Of a stretch of 54,825 bases of DNA, positions 31,098 to 41,051 are shown in pieces. Origin of the DNA: Chloroflexota bacterium (GTDB lineage: Bacteria; Chloroflexota; Anaerolineae; Anaerolineales; Villigracilaceae); assembly GCA_016234535.1 (NCBI GenBank), contig JACRBH010000158.1, positions 1 through 54,825 of the forward strand. Reading direction: 5' to 3'. Under the pieces are notes generated by a model. The model was not told where the DNA came from, did no database searches, and was given only the letters and a program-made list of their open reading frames with translations. Every line of letters starts with the position of its first letter. Positions within the stretch are counted from its first letter, which is position 1. The position numbers were made by a program, and so were the translations under genes.

Positions 31098-31168
31098 TTG
31101 ACTTTGATAAGCATTTTTGATATTATGTTATCGATAACATGTTATCGATAACATAATATCAAAAATGC
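31098..31168 (+). promoter_or_regulatory. Strong promoter embedded in a perfect 58-bp palindromic operator
   Basis: TTGACT (31098-31103), 17-base spacer, TATTAT (31121-31126). From 31111 to 31168 the sequence is a perfect inverted repeat of 28+28 bases around an AT centre, and contains two overlapping copies of ATGTTATCGATAACAT (31125-31140 and 31139-31154). LacI-family operators are short palindromes of this kind, so the LacI-type protein encoded 12 bases further probably represses itself here. Confidence 0.85.
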
Positions 31169-31180
31169 AAGGAAATAAAA

Positions 31181-32218
31181 ATGATTCTACCTGACAGAAG
31201 AAAACGTGTCACGATAAAAGATGTAGCACAAGCGGCAGGTGTCTCTACACAGACAGTATCGCGCGTGATGAACAAGTTTTCATATGTTTCGGGGGAAACT
31301 CGCCAACGTGTGGAAGCAGTGGTGGAACAACTGGGCTACCGCCCCAGCACTCTTGCCCGCAGTCTAATTCAGCAGCGCAGCTACACTTTGGGTGTAGTCA
31401 CATTTGGGTTGAAATATATAGGTCCATCTCGTACCCTTAACGGCGTAGCCGATAAAGCAGATGAACTCGGTTACATGCTTCTGATGAAGGAACTCGATAA
31501 TTTCAATACAAATAGAATTGATGATGTAATTGATTCACTGCTTGCCCGTCAGGTGGATGGGATCGTATGGGTGGCGCCGGAAATTGGTGACAACCACGCC
31601 TGGGTCGAAGAGCGCATGAATAAAATCCCCGTGCCCGTAGTCTTTCTCGCCATGCGACCTCGCGAAGGCATCCCCAGTATTACAACAGATAATTTCCGGG
31701 GTGCGGTGATGGCAATACAGCACTTATTGGACTGTGGCCGGAAGAAAATTGGACATATTTCCGGACCGCTAACCTGGTGGGAAGCTGATGAGCGCAAACG
31801 CGGCTGGCATGAAGCGTTGAAAGCCGCAGGTATCGATACTTCAGAAAAACATTTTACAGAAGGCAATTGGTCATCTTCCAGCGGAGAACAAGCATTTATT
31901 CAATTGCTTGAGTCATTTCCGGAAATGGATGCGGTTTTTGTTGCCAACGACCAAATGGCATTGAGTGTTTTGCGCGAGGCCTACCGACGGGGTATCAATA
32001 TCCCCGATCAATTGGCAGTAGTCGGCTTTGACAATATCCATGAGTCGGCCTATTTTCATCCCTCGCTAACAACAATTTCTCAAGATCTTCAGCTGCTTGG
32101 GGAGCAGGCAGTTCAAAATGTAGTGGAAATGATCCAGGCCCGACAAGTAAATCAACCTGTTATCGCACAATCAAGGTTTATACAACCGACTCTTATTGTT
32201 CGTGAAAGTTCAAAGTAA
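31181..32218 (+). CDS. LacI-family transcriptional regulator
   Basis: 345 residues. N-terminal HTH VTIKDVAQAAGVSTQTVSRV with hinge helix YRPSTLARSLIQQRS, then the periplasmic-binding-protein-like effector domain (TLGVVTFGLKYIGP ... DAVFVANDQMALSVLREAYR ... LAVVGFDNIHESAYFHPSLT). Start ATG at 31181 after AAGGAAAT. Upstream of a monosaccharide ABC transporter, so it likely responds to a sugar and controls that operon as well as itself. The operator at 31111 is the predicted site; no equally good copy is visible before the binding-protein gene. Confidence 0.95.
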   Translation: MILPDRRKRVTIKDVAQAAGVSTQTVSRVMNKFSYVSGETRQRVEAVVEQLGYRPSTLARSLIQQRSYTLGVVTFGLKYIGPSRTLNGVADKADELGYMLLMKELDNFNTNRIDDVIDSLLARQVDGIVWVAPEIGDNHAWVEERMNKIPVPVVFLAMRPREGIPSITTDNFRGAVMAIQHLLDCGRKKIGHISGPLTWWEADERKRGWHEALKAAGIDTSEKHFTEGNWSSSSGEQAFIQLLESFPEMDAVFVANDQMALSVLREAYRRGINIPDQLAVVGFDNIHESAYFHPSLTTISQDLQLLGEQAVQNVVEMIQARQVNQPVIAQSRFIQPTLIVRESSK

Positions 32219-32464
32219 GATCAATCATATTTCCATCTCGTTCCATTATTTGTACACACTGGTGAAAAATGGAACGGTATTTGAAGGAGGTGAGACGAAA
32301 GGGAAGTAAAAAGTATACGCAGGAAGGAAGCGCACAACAGTACATTGGCGTCTGATGTGCATGCTCCCAGGTGAGATGGTACCATCGCCATTTCAGATGG
32401 TTATTTTTCTCTTACCAAATTAGTACGCCAACATAACATCTTATAACAACATTAAGGAGAAGAA

Positions 32465-33589
32465 ATGTCTAAAAAATTGTTTTACAATCTTCTAGCTGTA
32501 TTGGTTTTGGCGAGTCTCGTTCTTTCAGCTTGTGGCACTGCAGCCGCTACCGAAGCCCCCGCTGGTGATGCCCCTGCCGCCGACAAATTACTGGTTGGCA
32601 TTTCCATGCCAACAAAGAGCTCAACCCGCTGGATCTCTGATGGCGAGAGCATGGTTAAAGAATTCGAAGCCATGGGTTACGATACCGATCTGCAATTTGC
32701 TGACAACGACATCCCCAACCAATTGGCCCAGATCGAAAATATGGTCACCAAGGGCGCCAAGGTTCTCGTTATTGCAGCCATTGATGGCACAACCCTCTCC
32801 GACGTTCTCCAAAAAGCACATGATAGCGGCGCCATTGTAATTTCCTATGACCGCTTGATCACCAAGACCGCGAATGTTGACTATTACGCCACCTTCGATA
32901 ACTTCGGTGTGGGCGTTATTCAGGGCACCCAGCTCCTCGAAGGCCTCGGCCTGAAACCCGGCGAAAAAGCCCCCGCTGGCGTTGGCCCCTTCAACGTTGA
33001 ACTTTTCGGCGGCTCTCCCGACGACACGAACGCTTTCTACTTCTATGATGGCGCCATGTCCGTTATCCAACCCTTCATCGACGACGGTACGATTGTCATC
33101 CAAAGTGGACAAATGGGCATGGACAAAGTCGGTACTTTGCGCTGGCTTGCCGCAACTGCCCAGGCCCGCATGGACAACCTTTTGAGCGCGTTCTATACCG
33201 ACAAAAAAGTCGATGGTGTGCTTTCACCCTATGATGGTCTCAGCATTGGCATTCTCTCCTCACTGAAGGGCGTTGGTTATTGCACGCCTGAACTTCCGTG
33301 CCCTGTTGTAACAGGCCAGGATGCAGAAGTTGCCTCCGTCAAGTCTATCATTGCCGGCGAACAGCGTTACACCGTATTCAAGGATACACGCGTTCTTGCC
33401 AAGCAGGCCGCCAAGATGGCCGATCAGGCTCTGAAAGGTGAGACAGTTGAAATCAATGACACGACAACCTATGACAACCTCGTCAAGGTTGTGCCTTCCT
33501 ATTTGCTGATCCCTATTAGCATTGACATTAACAATTACCAGAAAGAATTGGTAGATAGTGGCTATATCAAGGCTGAAGATCTGAAATAG
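32465..33589 (+). CDS. Monosaccharide ABC transporter substrate-binding lipoprotein (ChvE-like)
   Basis: 374 residues. Lipoprotein signal with lipobox LVLSACGT (Cys ~23), short Ala/Pro linker, then a type-1 periplasmic binding fold: [88 protein letters not shown] and TVFKDTR. These match ChvE / multiple-monosaccharide binding proteins. Start ATG at 32465 with AAGGAGAAG. The 246-base upstream gap holds an AAGGAGGTG sequence without a following ORF and no clear hairpin or operator. Different codon flavour (many GCC/CCC) from the LacI gene, consistent with high expression. Confidence 0.93.
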   Translation: MSKKLFYNLLAVLVLASLVLSACGTAAATEAPAGDAPAADKLLVGISMPTKSSTRWISDGESMVKEFEAMGYDTDLQFADNDIPNQLAQIENMVTKGAKVLVIAAIDGTTLSDVLQKAHDSGAIVISYDRLITKTANVDYYATFDNFGVGVIQGTQLLEGLGLKPGEKAPAGVGPFNVELFGGSPDDTNAFYFYDGAMSVIQPFIDDGTIVIQSGQMGMDKVGTLRWLAATAQARMDNLLSAFYTDKKVDGVLSPYDGLSIGILSSLKGVGYCTPELPCPVVTGQDAEVASVKSIIAGEQRYTVFKDTRVLAKQAAKMADQALKGETVEINDTTTYDNLVKVVPSYLLIPISIDINNYQKELVDSGYIKAEDLK

Positions 33590-33604
33590 GTCCTTTTAGA
33601 CTCG

Positions 33605-33634
33605 GTGTGTGAGGGCATTTCTGCCCTCACACAC
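33605..33634 (+). terminator. Hairpin between binding-protein and ATPase genes
   Basis: Perfect 13-bp stem GTGTGTGAGGGCA / TGCCCTCACACAC, loop TTTC, followed by CTTCCCTTTTTA within 15 bases. Typical of a partial terminator or mRNA-stabilising hairpin that gives more binding protein than transporter. Confidence 0.8.
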
Positions 33635-33846
33635 TTCCCTTTTTATACGGAGAGGATGTTTTTTATTCCATAAACTGCATACAGGAGAGCGTCTAATACA
33701 TTTAAAAATAGTTACCGTCGTTTCCTAATACTGATAGTTGAATAATCTGGCATCAAGGAAAATGTTCCCTTGAAAAATTGTCATGTTGTAATAAAATTGC
33801 ACTCAAATTAATATTTCACATTATGCAGGTCAAGGACGAGTAAATT

Positions 33847-35388
33847 ATGTCTGACGTCATTTTGGAAATGCGCAACATTACGAAGACATTCCCAGGCGTA
33901 AAAGCGCTTGATAATGTAAGTTTTAGCGTGACTCGGGGAGAGATCCACGCTCTGGTGGGGGAAAACGGGGCGGGAAAATCAACCCTGATGAAGGTGTTAA
34001 GCGGCATATATCCATACGGAACATATCATGGAGAAATCTACTTTCAAGGCGAGGAATGCCGGTTTCGAGACATCACAGAATCTGAAAAAGTTGGACTTGT
34101 CATCATCCATCAGGAACTTGCATTAATTCCTTTTCTTTCCGTAGCAGAAAATATGTTTCTCGGCAATGAGCGCGCTAAGAACGGCATAATTGATTGGAAC
34201 GAATCCATTTCCAAAACCGCAGAATTGCTGGAGAGAGTGGGTTTGCACGAGTCACCTAATACACTGATCACAAATATGGGCGTGGGCAAACAGCAGTTGG
34301 TTGAAATTGCCAAAGCATTGGCAAAAGAAGTTAAGCTGCTTATTTTGGATGAACCCACAGCCTCCCTAAATGAAAACGACAGCGAAAAACTGCTTGAGCT
34401 ATTGCTCCAATTCAAAGAGCACGGTATTTCCTCGATTTTAATTTCTCATAAATTAAGCGAGGTCAACAAAGTGGCTGATTCCATCACGATCCTTCGCGAT
34501 GGCGCCACGATCGAAACACTGGATTGCAAGAAAGATAAAATTACAGAAGACCGCATTATTCGCGGCATGGTTGGGCGCGATATGACACACCGCTTCCCTC
34601 CGCGTGAAAAGAATATTGGAGAAGTTATTTTTGAAGTGCGTGATTGGAATGTCTATCATCCAATCCATGAGGATCGTAAAGTAAGTACTAATGTGAATAT
34701 ATCTGTCCGTAAGGGCGAAGTTGTCGGGCTTTCAGGATTAATGGGAGCCGGGAGAACCGAACTGGCGATGAGCATTTTTGGTCATGCCTATGGCACACGT
34801 ATTAGCGGTACCGCATATAGACATGGGAATGAAATAGATATCAGCACCATTGATAAAGCCATTGACAACGGAATTGCTTATGCAACTGAAGACCGCAAAG
34901 CGTATGGACTGGTCCTGATCCAGGAAGTCAAAAACAACATTACTCTGGCAAATTTGGAGGAAATTTCCAGTCGTCAAGTGATCAATGAGCCTCAAGAAAT
35001 GAGGGTTACCAGTGAATATCGAGATAGACTTAATATTAAGTGTTCCAGCATTCAGCAGCTGGCTCTTAATCTTTCCGGCGGCAATCAACAAAAAGTTGTG
35101 CTTAGCAAATGGCTGTTTGCAAGCCCGGAAATTCTAATCCTTGACGAACCTACGCGCGGTATCGATGTTGGGGCGAAATTCGAGATTTACACCATTATCA
35201 ATCGCCTGGCAAGTGAAGGAAAGGGGATCATCCTGATCTCGTCAGAATTGCCGGAGATTTTGGGGATTTGCGATCGCATTTATGTAATGCGCGACGGCAA
35301 AATTGTCGGTGAAATGCCGGCCAGCGAAGCGTCTCAGGAAAAAGTAATGAAATATATTATGACACAACAAGAGGTAGTGGAACAATGA
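33847..35388 (+). CDS. gguA: Monosaccharide ABC transporter ATP-binding protein (GguA/MmsA-like)
   Basis: 513 residues with two ABC domains. First: Walker [15 protein letters not shown], signature region [13 protein letters not shown], Walker [12 protein letters not shown]. Second: degenerate Walker A ([14 protein letters not shown]), signature [15 protein letters not shown], Walker [17 protein letters not shown]. This is the sugar-type (RbsA/XylG/GguA) fused ATPase; the binding protein and permease point to the GguA group. The stop overlaps the permease start by 4 bases (ATGA). Confidence 0.95.
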   Translation: MSDVILEMRNITKTFPGVKALDNVSFSVTRGEIHALVGENGAGKSTLMKVLSGIYPYGTYHGEIYFQGEECRFRDITESEKVGLVIIHQELALIPFLSVAENMFLGNERAKNGIIDWNESISKTAELLERVGLHESPNTLITNMGVGKQQLVEIAKALAKEVKLLILDEPTASLNENDSEKLLELLLQFKEHGISSILISHKLSEVNKVADSITILRDGATIETLDCKKDKITEDRIIRGMVGRDMTHRFPPREKNIGEVIFEVRDWNVYHPIHEDRKVSTNVNISVRKGEVVGLSGLMGAGRTELAMSIFGHAYGTRISGTAYRHGNEIDISTIDKAIDNGIAYATEDRKAYGLVLIQEVKNNITLANLEEISSRQVINEPQEMRVTSEYRDRLNIKCSSIQQLALNLSGGNQQKVVLSKWLFASPEILILDEPTRGIDVGAKFEIYTIINRLASEGKGIILISSELPEILGICDRIYVMRDGKIVGEMPASEASQEKVMKYIMTQQEVVEQ

Positions 35389-36548
35389 AAACTCTGTCAA
35401 CGCTTTTCAAAAACAATGTTCGCGAATATGGCATGTTGATCGCGCTTATTGTGGTCATGGCGTTCTTCCAGTTTCAGACCAAGGGCGTACTGATGAAGCC
35501 TGTGAATATAACCAACCTTGTTCTACAGAACAGTTATGTCATCACCATGGCGATGGGTATGCTGTTGATTATCATCACTGGCGGGATCGACCTGTCTGTA
35601 GGTTCGGTTGTCGCTGTTATTGGCGCGCTTGCGGGCGTGCTGATCGTCCGATATGATTTCAATTGGGTTTTGGTTGTCGCAATTTCCCTGCTGCTCGGCG
35701 CAGCGATTGGCGCTTTCCACGGCTATTTTGTCGCATATTTAAAAATCCCAGCCTTCATAGTTACCCTGGCAGGCATGTTGATCTTTCGCGGTTTAACCAT
35801 AGCCCTGCTTCGGGGAGAGTCGGTGGGGCCTTTTCCAAGAGGATTTCAAAATATAAGTTCCGGGTTTATTCCAGACTTTTTTCACTATGATGGGTTTCAT
35901 ATTACCACCATGCTGATCGGGGCAATACTTTCAGTATTATTAATCTGGCTGGATATGCGTAACAGGAAAAACCAGCAAAAATACGGCTTTGAAGTAACCC
36001 CATTCTATTTTTTTGTCATCAAAAATATTGCGATTACCGCGGCGGTCATGGGATTTTGCTATTTGATGGCTTCCTACAAAGGCCTTCCAAATGTGCTTGT
36101 TCTTCTTTTTGTGCTGATTACATTTTATGCCTTCATCACCACTTCATCGGTAATCGGCCGTCGGATTTATGCCATGGGCGGCAATGAAAAAGCAGCCCGA
36201 CTTTCGGGTGTCAATACGCCGCGTTTGTTATTCTATACATTTGTCAATTTGGGTGTTCTGGCTTCCCTGGCGGGCTTGATCGTTGCGGCCCGTTTAAATA
36301 GCTCCACACCCAATGCCGGGGACGGTATGGAATTGGATGTTATCGCCGCCTGTTTCATCGGAGGCGCATCACCAATGGGCGGCGTCGGTAAAGTCATCGG
36401 CGCATTAGTCGGAGCCTTTCTCATCGGCGTTTTGAACAATGGCATGTCTATTATGGGAGTTGGAATCGACTGGCAGAAAGTTGTCAAAGGCATCGTGTTA
36501 TTGCTTGCGGTTTTATTTGATGTTTACAACAAAAACAAGAATGCATAG
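35385..36548 (+). CDS. gguB: Monosaccharide ABC transporter permease (GguB-like)
   Basis: 387 residues with around ten membrane segments. Family motifs: [55 protein letters not shown] and [20 protein letters not shown], i.e. the EAA-like loop region of BPD_transp_2 sugar permeases. An expanded central loop (~175-215, [15 protein letters not shown]) is typical of XylH/GguB. Translation is coupled to gguA by a 4-base overlap. Confidence 0.95.
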   Translation: MKTLSTLFKNNVREYGMLIALIVVMAFFQFQTKGVLMKPVNITNLVLQNSYVITMAMGMLLIIITGGIDLSVGSVVAVIGALAGVLIVRYDFNWVLVVAISLLLGAAIGAFHGYFVAYLKIPAFIVTLAGMLIFRGLTIALLRGESVGPFPRGFQNISSGFIPDFFHYDGFHITTMLIGAILSVLLIWLDMRNRKNQQKYGFEVTPFYFFVIKNIAITAAVMGFCYLMASYKGLPNVLVLLFVLITFYAFITTSSVIGRRIYAMGGNEKAARLSGVNTPRLLFYTFVNLGVLASLAGLIVAARLNSSTPNAGDGMELDVIAACFIGGASPMGGVGKVIGALVGAFLIGVLNNGMSIMGVGIDWQKVVKGIVLLLAVLFDVYNKNKNA

Positions 36549-36598
36549 TTGATTGACGGCATATCTGCATATAAACGCTGCGCTTGCCTACCAAACAA

Positions 36599-36636
36599 AA
36601 TGTGCCGCCCCTCAAACAACGAGGAGCGGCACATTT
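36599..36636 (+). terminator. Terminator of the sugar transporter operon
   Basis: TGTGCCGCCCCTC and GAGGAGCGGCACA pair (one mismatch) around a 7-base loop, followed by TTT, 50 bases after gguB. Confidence 0.75.
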
Positions 36637-36638
36637 AC

Positions 36639-36757
36639 ATAACTCATCTTACGCGGTAATGCGAGACGCTTCGCAGTCTCGCAAAATGGGCGACATAAAC
36701 CCCCATACGGGGACAATGTGTCGCGCTACAGGCTGGACTGCGTGACGTCAGTTACAT
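36639..36757. repeat. Family A MITE-like repeat, copy 4
   Basis: ATAACTCATCTTACGCGGTA at the left, hairpin GCGAGACGCTTCGCAGTCTCG, CCCCATACGGGGACAATGTG, and a right end CTGCGTGACGTCAGTTA. Lies between convergent gguB and the response-regulator gene. Confidence 0.85.
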
Positions 36758-36764
36758 AACCACC

Positions 36765-37841
36765 TTATGCAAGAGGTCTGTTATCTCCGGCAACTTTGGC
36801 TGTGGCGGCAGAACGTGTGTGAACATCCAGTTTTTCAAAGACTGCCTTCAAATGTCTTTTTACTGTATTTGTGGTGATATATAACTTCTCTGCAATTTCC
36901 TTGTTGGTTAAACCCTGGGCCAATAAATCCAGCACCTCGCGTTCGCGGTCTGTGAGGGCGCTTAATTCACTCGACGAGAACTGTGCCTGGCGGGTCTCTT
37001 CGACCAAACGGCGGAAGGCCGCACGGTCAAAGGCTTGTTTTTCAACATACGCGGATATCGAATATTCCGAATAAATCCGCTGGATCTCTTCAGGCTCGGT
37101 AATGCCGCTGACAACAATCGCGGGAATACCTTCCGCGCGGGCAGTAGTGAGCAATTGATAGCCGTCCAAATTCGGATGATCCAATGAACTGCCCTGCAAG
37201 GACAGGTCTATCACAGCCAGGGTGAATTTTTCGCGGCGAAGATATCCAAAAGCATCGCCGAACCCTGCGCAGGTTCGCACTTGAAAGCCCGCGTCACTTA
37301 AGAGTTCTTCGAGAATGCTCCTCCAGCCGGCATCGTCTTCCACGACAAGCGCCTTTTCATTGGGAAGTTTCTGCGGGGCGGCCTGACCTTTCACAGCGGA
37401 AGAAGATGCTGTCGCAGCAGAAGCAGGCGTCGGCGCGGAAAGATTCGGCGGACTGACGAGGATTCTGTAAACGATGTCACGAAACTGACTACGGTGGAAA
37501 CTCTCCTTGCGAAGAAATGTAAAAGCGCCATAATCTGTGAGCGCAGTAACGGCCAGTTCGACGGTTGCAAATCCAGTGAGAAGGATCGTGCGGCAATTGG
37601 GGTCAAGGCGGCGGACCGCATCCAATACGCGCAGGCCATCATAATTATTGTGGTCGTTCGGCGAAAGCGAAAGGTCCACCACGGCGACGCGATGCGGCTG
37701 GGATTTAAGGCTGAGGGTGGCTTCATCCAAACTCCCGGCAACATCCACTGCCAGGCTGCAATCTGAAAGTATTTCACTTAAGATCTGCTGCCATGAATGA
37801 TCGTCTTCCACAACCAGCGCGCGCAGGACTTGTGCGGTCAT
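36765..37841 (-). CDS. Response regulator with two receiver domains and LuxR HTH
   Basis: 358 residues. Receiver 1 (~5-125): LVVEDDHSWQQIL, VAVVDLSLSPNDHNNYDGLR, ILLTGFATVELAV. Receiver 2 (~165-290): ALVVEDDAGWRSILEELLSD, FTLAVIDLSLQGSSLDH, AIVVSGITEPEEIQ. Ala/Pro-rich linker between. C-terminal LuxR-type HTH: LTDREREVLDLLAQGLTNKE ... LYITTNTVKRHLKAVFEKL. Two tandem receivers before one HTH is uncommon. It overlaps the kinase gene by 4 bases and is its probable partner. Target genes unknown. Confidence 0.93.
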   Translation of the reverse strand: MTAQVLRALVVEDDHSWQQILSEILSDCSLAVDVAGSLDEATLSLKSQPHRVAVVDLSLSPNDHNNYDGLRVLDAVRRLDPNCRTILLTGFATVELAVTALTDYGAFTFLRKESFHRSQFRDIVYRILVSPPNLSAPTPASAATASSSAVKGQAAPQKLPNEKALVVEDDAGWRSILEELLSDAGFQVRTCAGFGDAFGYLRREKFTLAVIDLSLQGSSLDHPNLDGYQLLTTARAEGIPAIVVSGITEPEEIQRIYSEYSISAYVEKQAFDRAAFRRLVEETRQAQFSSSELSALTDREREVLDLLAQGLTNKEIAEKLYITTNTVKRHLKAVFEKLDVHTRSAATAKVAGDNRPLA

Positions 37842-40018
37842 GATGGTTTCTCCGCCCGCGGCAGGCGCAATACAAAAGCCGCGCCATGCTGGCCGTCACT
37901 TTCAACCGTCACAGAACCACCGAGGCGGGTCATCAGTGTTTTTACCCACCAAAGGCCAAAACCCAATTTACCGGGCTGAGCGCCCGCGCGCCCGGTAAAA
38001 TTCAATTCGAAAATTTGGTTGTGCAATTCGGGCGGGATGCCGGGGCCGTTATCGATGATGGATACTTCCACCCATTCAGGGCCGGCCACACCATGAATGT
38101 TTATATTTCCACTTCCATTCATTGCGGCGTTTGCATTTTCAATTAAGTTCTTGAATACAAACGTCAGGCTTTGCCCGCCTGCGGTGACCATTGGCAGATC
38201 ATCGAGACCGTCCACTCGAATCTGAATGCCAGCGGGAAGCTGCACTTCGCGAATTGCATCTGAGACACTGGACGCAATGCGGACTTTTTCCATGCGAATG
38301 GGACGCAAGTGCGAGAGGTTTTCCTGCACGATCTGCATCGCTTCCATTGCGCTGCGTTCGATCTCGCTCAGGCCCTTGGTGAGATAGGGATCATTTTCGA
38401 GTGTTTGACGATATTTATCCTGAATGGCTTGAATCCTCACCGGTATAACGCCAACTTTATTGTTCATGTTGTGCAGCAGGTTCGCGGAAATATCGCCGAC
38501 TGCCGCAAAGGTTTCGGCGGTCCAATGCTGTTCCTGTGATATGCGTAAAGCCTGTTGATGCGACTCATTCTGAACAGCAAGCACTGCATAATTGGCGAGA
38601 CATGTCAATACTTTTTTATCCCATTCAGACTTCGCGCTTCTCGCTTCGCCTCCGCCCGTATCTGCATAGAACACCCCAAACATTCCCAACGCCTTTGCAT
38701 CATCCCCCATCAAAAGCGGCAGTATCAAGGTGTTGGAAGAATCCACTTCCAATACCGGGCCGGCATGTTTAAGCCCGCCATTGGATGTTACGAGTTGCAA
38801 TTGTCCCTGCTCGTTGTTCAACCAAATTGCGCTCGACGATGAATTGAGCAGGTCATTTGCCATCGCACATAGCTGGTCGAGTACTTTCAGGCTCGGTTGT
38901 GAGATGAGCAACTGCGCCGCTTCCTGCAAAGCATCCAGCAATCTCACTTCCTGAATCGCAGTGACGGCGTAAGTTGCCAGTGATTGCAGCATGTGGCTGT
39001 CATCTTCAGAAAATGCGCCAACGTGCGGGCTTTCCAGATTAAGCACGCCTTCCAATCGTCCGCTGGAGTTGACAAGCGGGACGGCCAGTTCGGAAAGCAT
39101 TTTCAAACCAGAATCAAGCGGATAATATATATGCGCCCAGGGCTCCATGCGCAAATCCGGGATGAGCACCGGCTGTCTGGTGCGCGCCACGTGAGCCATC
39201 ACACTATTTCCATTCAAGGGCATCTTTTCAATGATGGGACGATCCATGTGGCTGCCGCCCACCGCGCTGGTAATCAAGAATTCCCCGCTCTTATCCAGCA
39301 GACGAAATATTCCATAACGGGCATTGGTCACTTCGAGCGCCAGTTGCAAAATCGACTCAAGTGTTTCTTTCAATCGTAAACGTGATGAGATGATCAAACC
39401 TGCCCGATGCAGGCGGCTTAACTCATCCTCCTTGCGCGCCAGATCGCGATGCACCCCCGTCAAACGCCGCGCATGATAAATGGCCATTGCCGCCTGATTG
39501 ACGAAGTTATCCAGCATCAATTGTTCGAGCTTCGTGAACTCGCGTTTTTCATATAAATAAATATACAGTATCCCCACAGCCTGTTCGGCAACGATCAACG
39601 GGAAACAACCAACTGCATTTACACCCAAAGCCGCGTAATAGGGATGAATATCTAGATCATGCTCTTCATACGATAATGTTCGACGCCTGCGCTGAATGGT
39701 CCGAATCCCAATCCCGTCGGGACGCGGCGCATCATCCACGCAAGCTGGATTTGTGGAAAGGGCATGTCCCTCAGCCTGGGCAGAGACTCGCGACTCCGCT
39801 TCGAATCTACCCGTGGCCTGATCGTACGTATAGATCACAGCCGACGACCCGGGCACAACCCGGATGGCGCTTTCCACGATCAACTGCAAACTGACGCCGC
39901 TGTTTCCCGCATCGCCGGGACCGATGTGGTTGATGGCATCACTGATCTGGTTCAGGCTGGCAAGGACTTCAAGCAGCTGCGCTTCGTTTATTTCGGGAGA
40001 GGGTGGGTTTGTTTCCAT
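37838..40018 (-). CDS. Soluble GAF-domain sensor histidine kinase
   Basis: 726 residues without membrane segments. Three GAF-like regions (~25-185, 220-375, ~385-510), the second with FEYGIFR-type ligand pocket features (VTNARYGIFRLLDKSGEFL). Phospho-acceptor region AAVGDISANLLHNMNNKVGV has His in an atypical H-box, then HATPase_c with N-box FVFKNLIENANAAMNGSG, DNGPGIPPELHNQIFELNF and GFGLWWVKTLMTRLGG. A cytoplasmic signal sensor paired with the double-receiver regulator downstream. Start ATG at 40018; no strong ribosome-binding site. Confidence 0.92.
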   Translation of the reverse strand: METNPPSPEINEAQLLEVLASLNQISDAINHIGPGDAGNSGVSLQLIVESAIRVVPGSSAVIYTYDQATGRFEAESRVSAQAEGHALSTNPACVDDAPRPDGIGIRTIQRRRRTLSYEEHDLDIHPYYAALGVNAVGCFPLIVAEQAVGILYIYLYEKREFTKLEQLMLDNFVNQAAMAIYHARRLTGVHRDLARKEDELSRLHRAGLIISSRLRLKETLESILQLALEVTNARYGIFRLLDKSGEFLITSAVGGSHMDRPIIEKMPLNGNSVMAHVARTRQPVLIPDLRMEPWAHIYYPLDSGLKMLSELAVPLVNSSGRLEGVLNLESPHVGAFSEDDSHMLQSLATYAVTAIQEVRLLDALQEAAQLLISQPSLKVLDQLCAMANDLLNSSSSAIWLNNEQGQLQLVTSNGGLKHAGPVLEVDSSNTLILPLLMGDDAKALGMFGVFYADTGGGEARSAKSEWDKKVLTCLANYAVLAVQNESHQQALRISQEQHWTAETFAAVGDISANLLHNMNNKVGVIPVRIQAIQDKYRQTLENDPYLTKGLSEIERSAMEAMQIVQENLSHLRPIRMEKVRIASSVSDAIREVQLPAGIQIRVDGLDDLPMVTAGGQSLTFVFKNLIENANAAMNGSGNINIHGVAGPEWVEVSIIDNGPGIPPELHNQIFELNFTGRAGAQPGKLGFGLWWVKTLMTRLGGSVTVESDGQHGAAFVLRLPRAEKPS

Positions 40019-40064
40019 TGAAATGATTCTAAAGTTAATCTATTGTAATCCATGCAAACTATTT

Positions 40065-40290
40065 GCTTACTTGTCTTACGCCATATCACAGCGAAACAAG
40101 AGCGGCTTTCATAGCGCAACATTTATGTCGCCCTGCAAAGCCAAGCGACATAAATGTCGCGCTACAGATTCTTATTCCCTAGTAACGGCGCACACTTGCC
40201 CTCCCACTCGCTCCGCTTCGGGGACTATAGTGGCGGGCAGTGCCAGAGAGTGTCACTTCAGAACGACACTGCGTAAGGTGAGTAACTAAA
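40065..40290. repeat. Family A MITE-like repeat, copy 5 (interrupted)
   Basis: Left end remnant ACTTGTCTTACGCC, core GCGACATAAATGTCGCGCTA, then unrelated sequence, then right end CACTGCGTAAGGTGAGTAAC. The separation of the ends suggests an insertion or two fused copies. Right end overlaps the stop of the LysE gene. Confidence 0.6.
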
Positions 40291-40915
40291 TCAAACTCTG
40301 CGCGGTTTGCAGTCCAAGTTGAACAGCGAAATAAATCAGCACAATTCCGCAAGCTAAGTTCACCCAGCGGAAGAAATTTTGAGTCATCCATTGTTTGCCC
40401 CATGCCACCAACCCGGCAATAAAGAAACACCACAGGATTGCGCCAGCGAGAAAGCCAGCAAAGAAGACGGCGAAGTGAATCGGCTGCGGTCCGCCGCTGA
40501 TGGAGGCGAATACGGTTGTCCCAAGGCCGGTCCAAAACACGATGTTGAGCGGATTGCCCAGGGAAAGAAATGCGCCGCTGGCGAAATCTCCGCGTGTGGA
40601 AGCGGACACTGAAACATCCACTCCCCTGCCATTGCTCGCATCCTTGAACGCGTCCCATGCAAGTTTGAGCATCAGAAGAATACCGATCAAGCTCAGGATG
40701 GTCTTTGCGATATTATTTTGAATGAGGAAGGCCAGGCCTGTCAGCGCGATGATCGCCCAGGTTGTGTCGCCGACCAATGAACCGAATTGAACGTACAAGG
40801 CAGGGATAAATCCACGGGCCGATCCGCGGCGGACGGTTTCGGCGGTGATGATGCCGGGCGGGGCGCAGAATGAAATGGCGAGGATGAAGGAGGAGACAAG
40901 GAGTGGAGTGTGCAT
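40286..40915 (-). CDS. LysE/RhtB-family amino-acid exporter
   Basis: 209 residues from ATG at 40915; a longer frame to 41005 runs through a palindrome and is unlikely. Six membrane segments; ISFCAPPGIITAETVRRGSARGF matches the LysE N-terminal signature (PGP-like turn, here APPGI), and GAFLSLGNPLNIVFWTGLG the second. Family members export amino acids or related small molecules; substrate cannot be told. It follows glnA on the same strand but with a terminator-like hairpin between. Confidence 0.85.
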   Translation of the reverse strand: MHTPLLVSSFILAISFCAPPGIITAETVRRGSARGFIPALYVQFGSLVGDTTWAIIALTGLAFLIQNNIAKTILSLIGILLMLKLAWDAFKDASNGRGVDVSVSASTRGDFASGAFLSLGNPLNIVFWTGLGTTVFASISGGPQPIHFAVFFAGFLAGAILWCFFIAGLVAWGKQWMTQNFFRWVNLACGIVLIYFAVQLGLQTAQSLI

Positions 40916-40931
40916 GGTGGTCTTGGTGTTG

Positions 40932-40958
40932 TAGGGGCGGGGTGACCCCGCCCCTACA
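40932..40958. repeat. GTAG-ended GC-rich palindrome
   Basis: GTAGGGGCGGGGTGACCCCG continuing to CCCCTAC: a perfect 27-base palindrome with GTAG ends, just upstream of the LysE gene. A slightly diverged copy lies inside the FeS/NrfD coding region at 11935-11958. Confidence 0.75.
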
Positions 40959-40965
40959 GTTAGAA

Positions 40966-41014
40966 GAAAAACACAACAGCCAGTTGCAAGCCCAATGGTC
41001 TGCAACCAGCTGTC
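40966..41014 (-). terminator. Terminator of glnA
   Basis: On the minus strand ACAGCTGGTTGCA and TGCAACTGGCTGT pair with two mismatches, followed by TGTGTTTTTCTT, 40 bases after the glnA stop. Confidence 0.65.
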
Positions 41015-41051
41015 GGTGTAGGAGCGAAGCGGGGAAGCGGCTTACAGTCGG

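Noticed and set aside
32219..32464. Riboswitch or small RNA ahead of the sugar-binding protein
   Set aside because: Only short imperfect hairpins and an orphan AAGGAGGTG were seen; no known aptamer core could be matched by eye.
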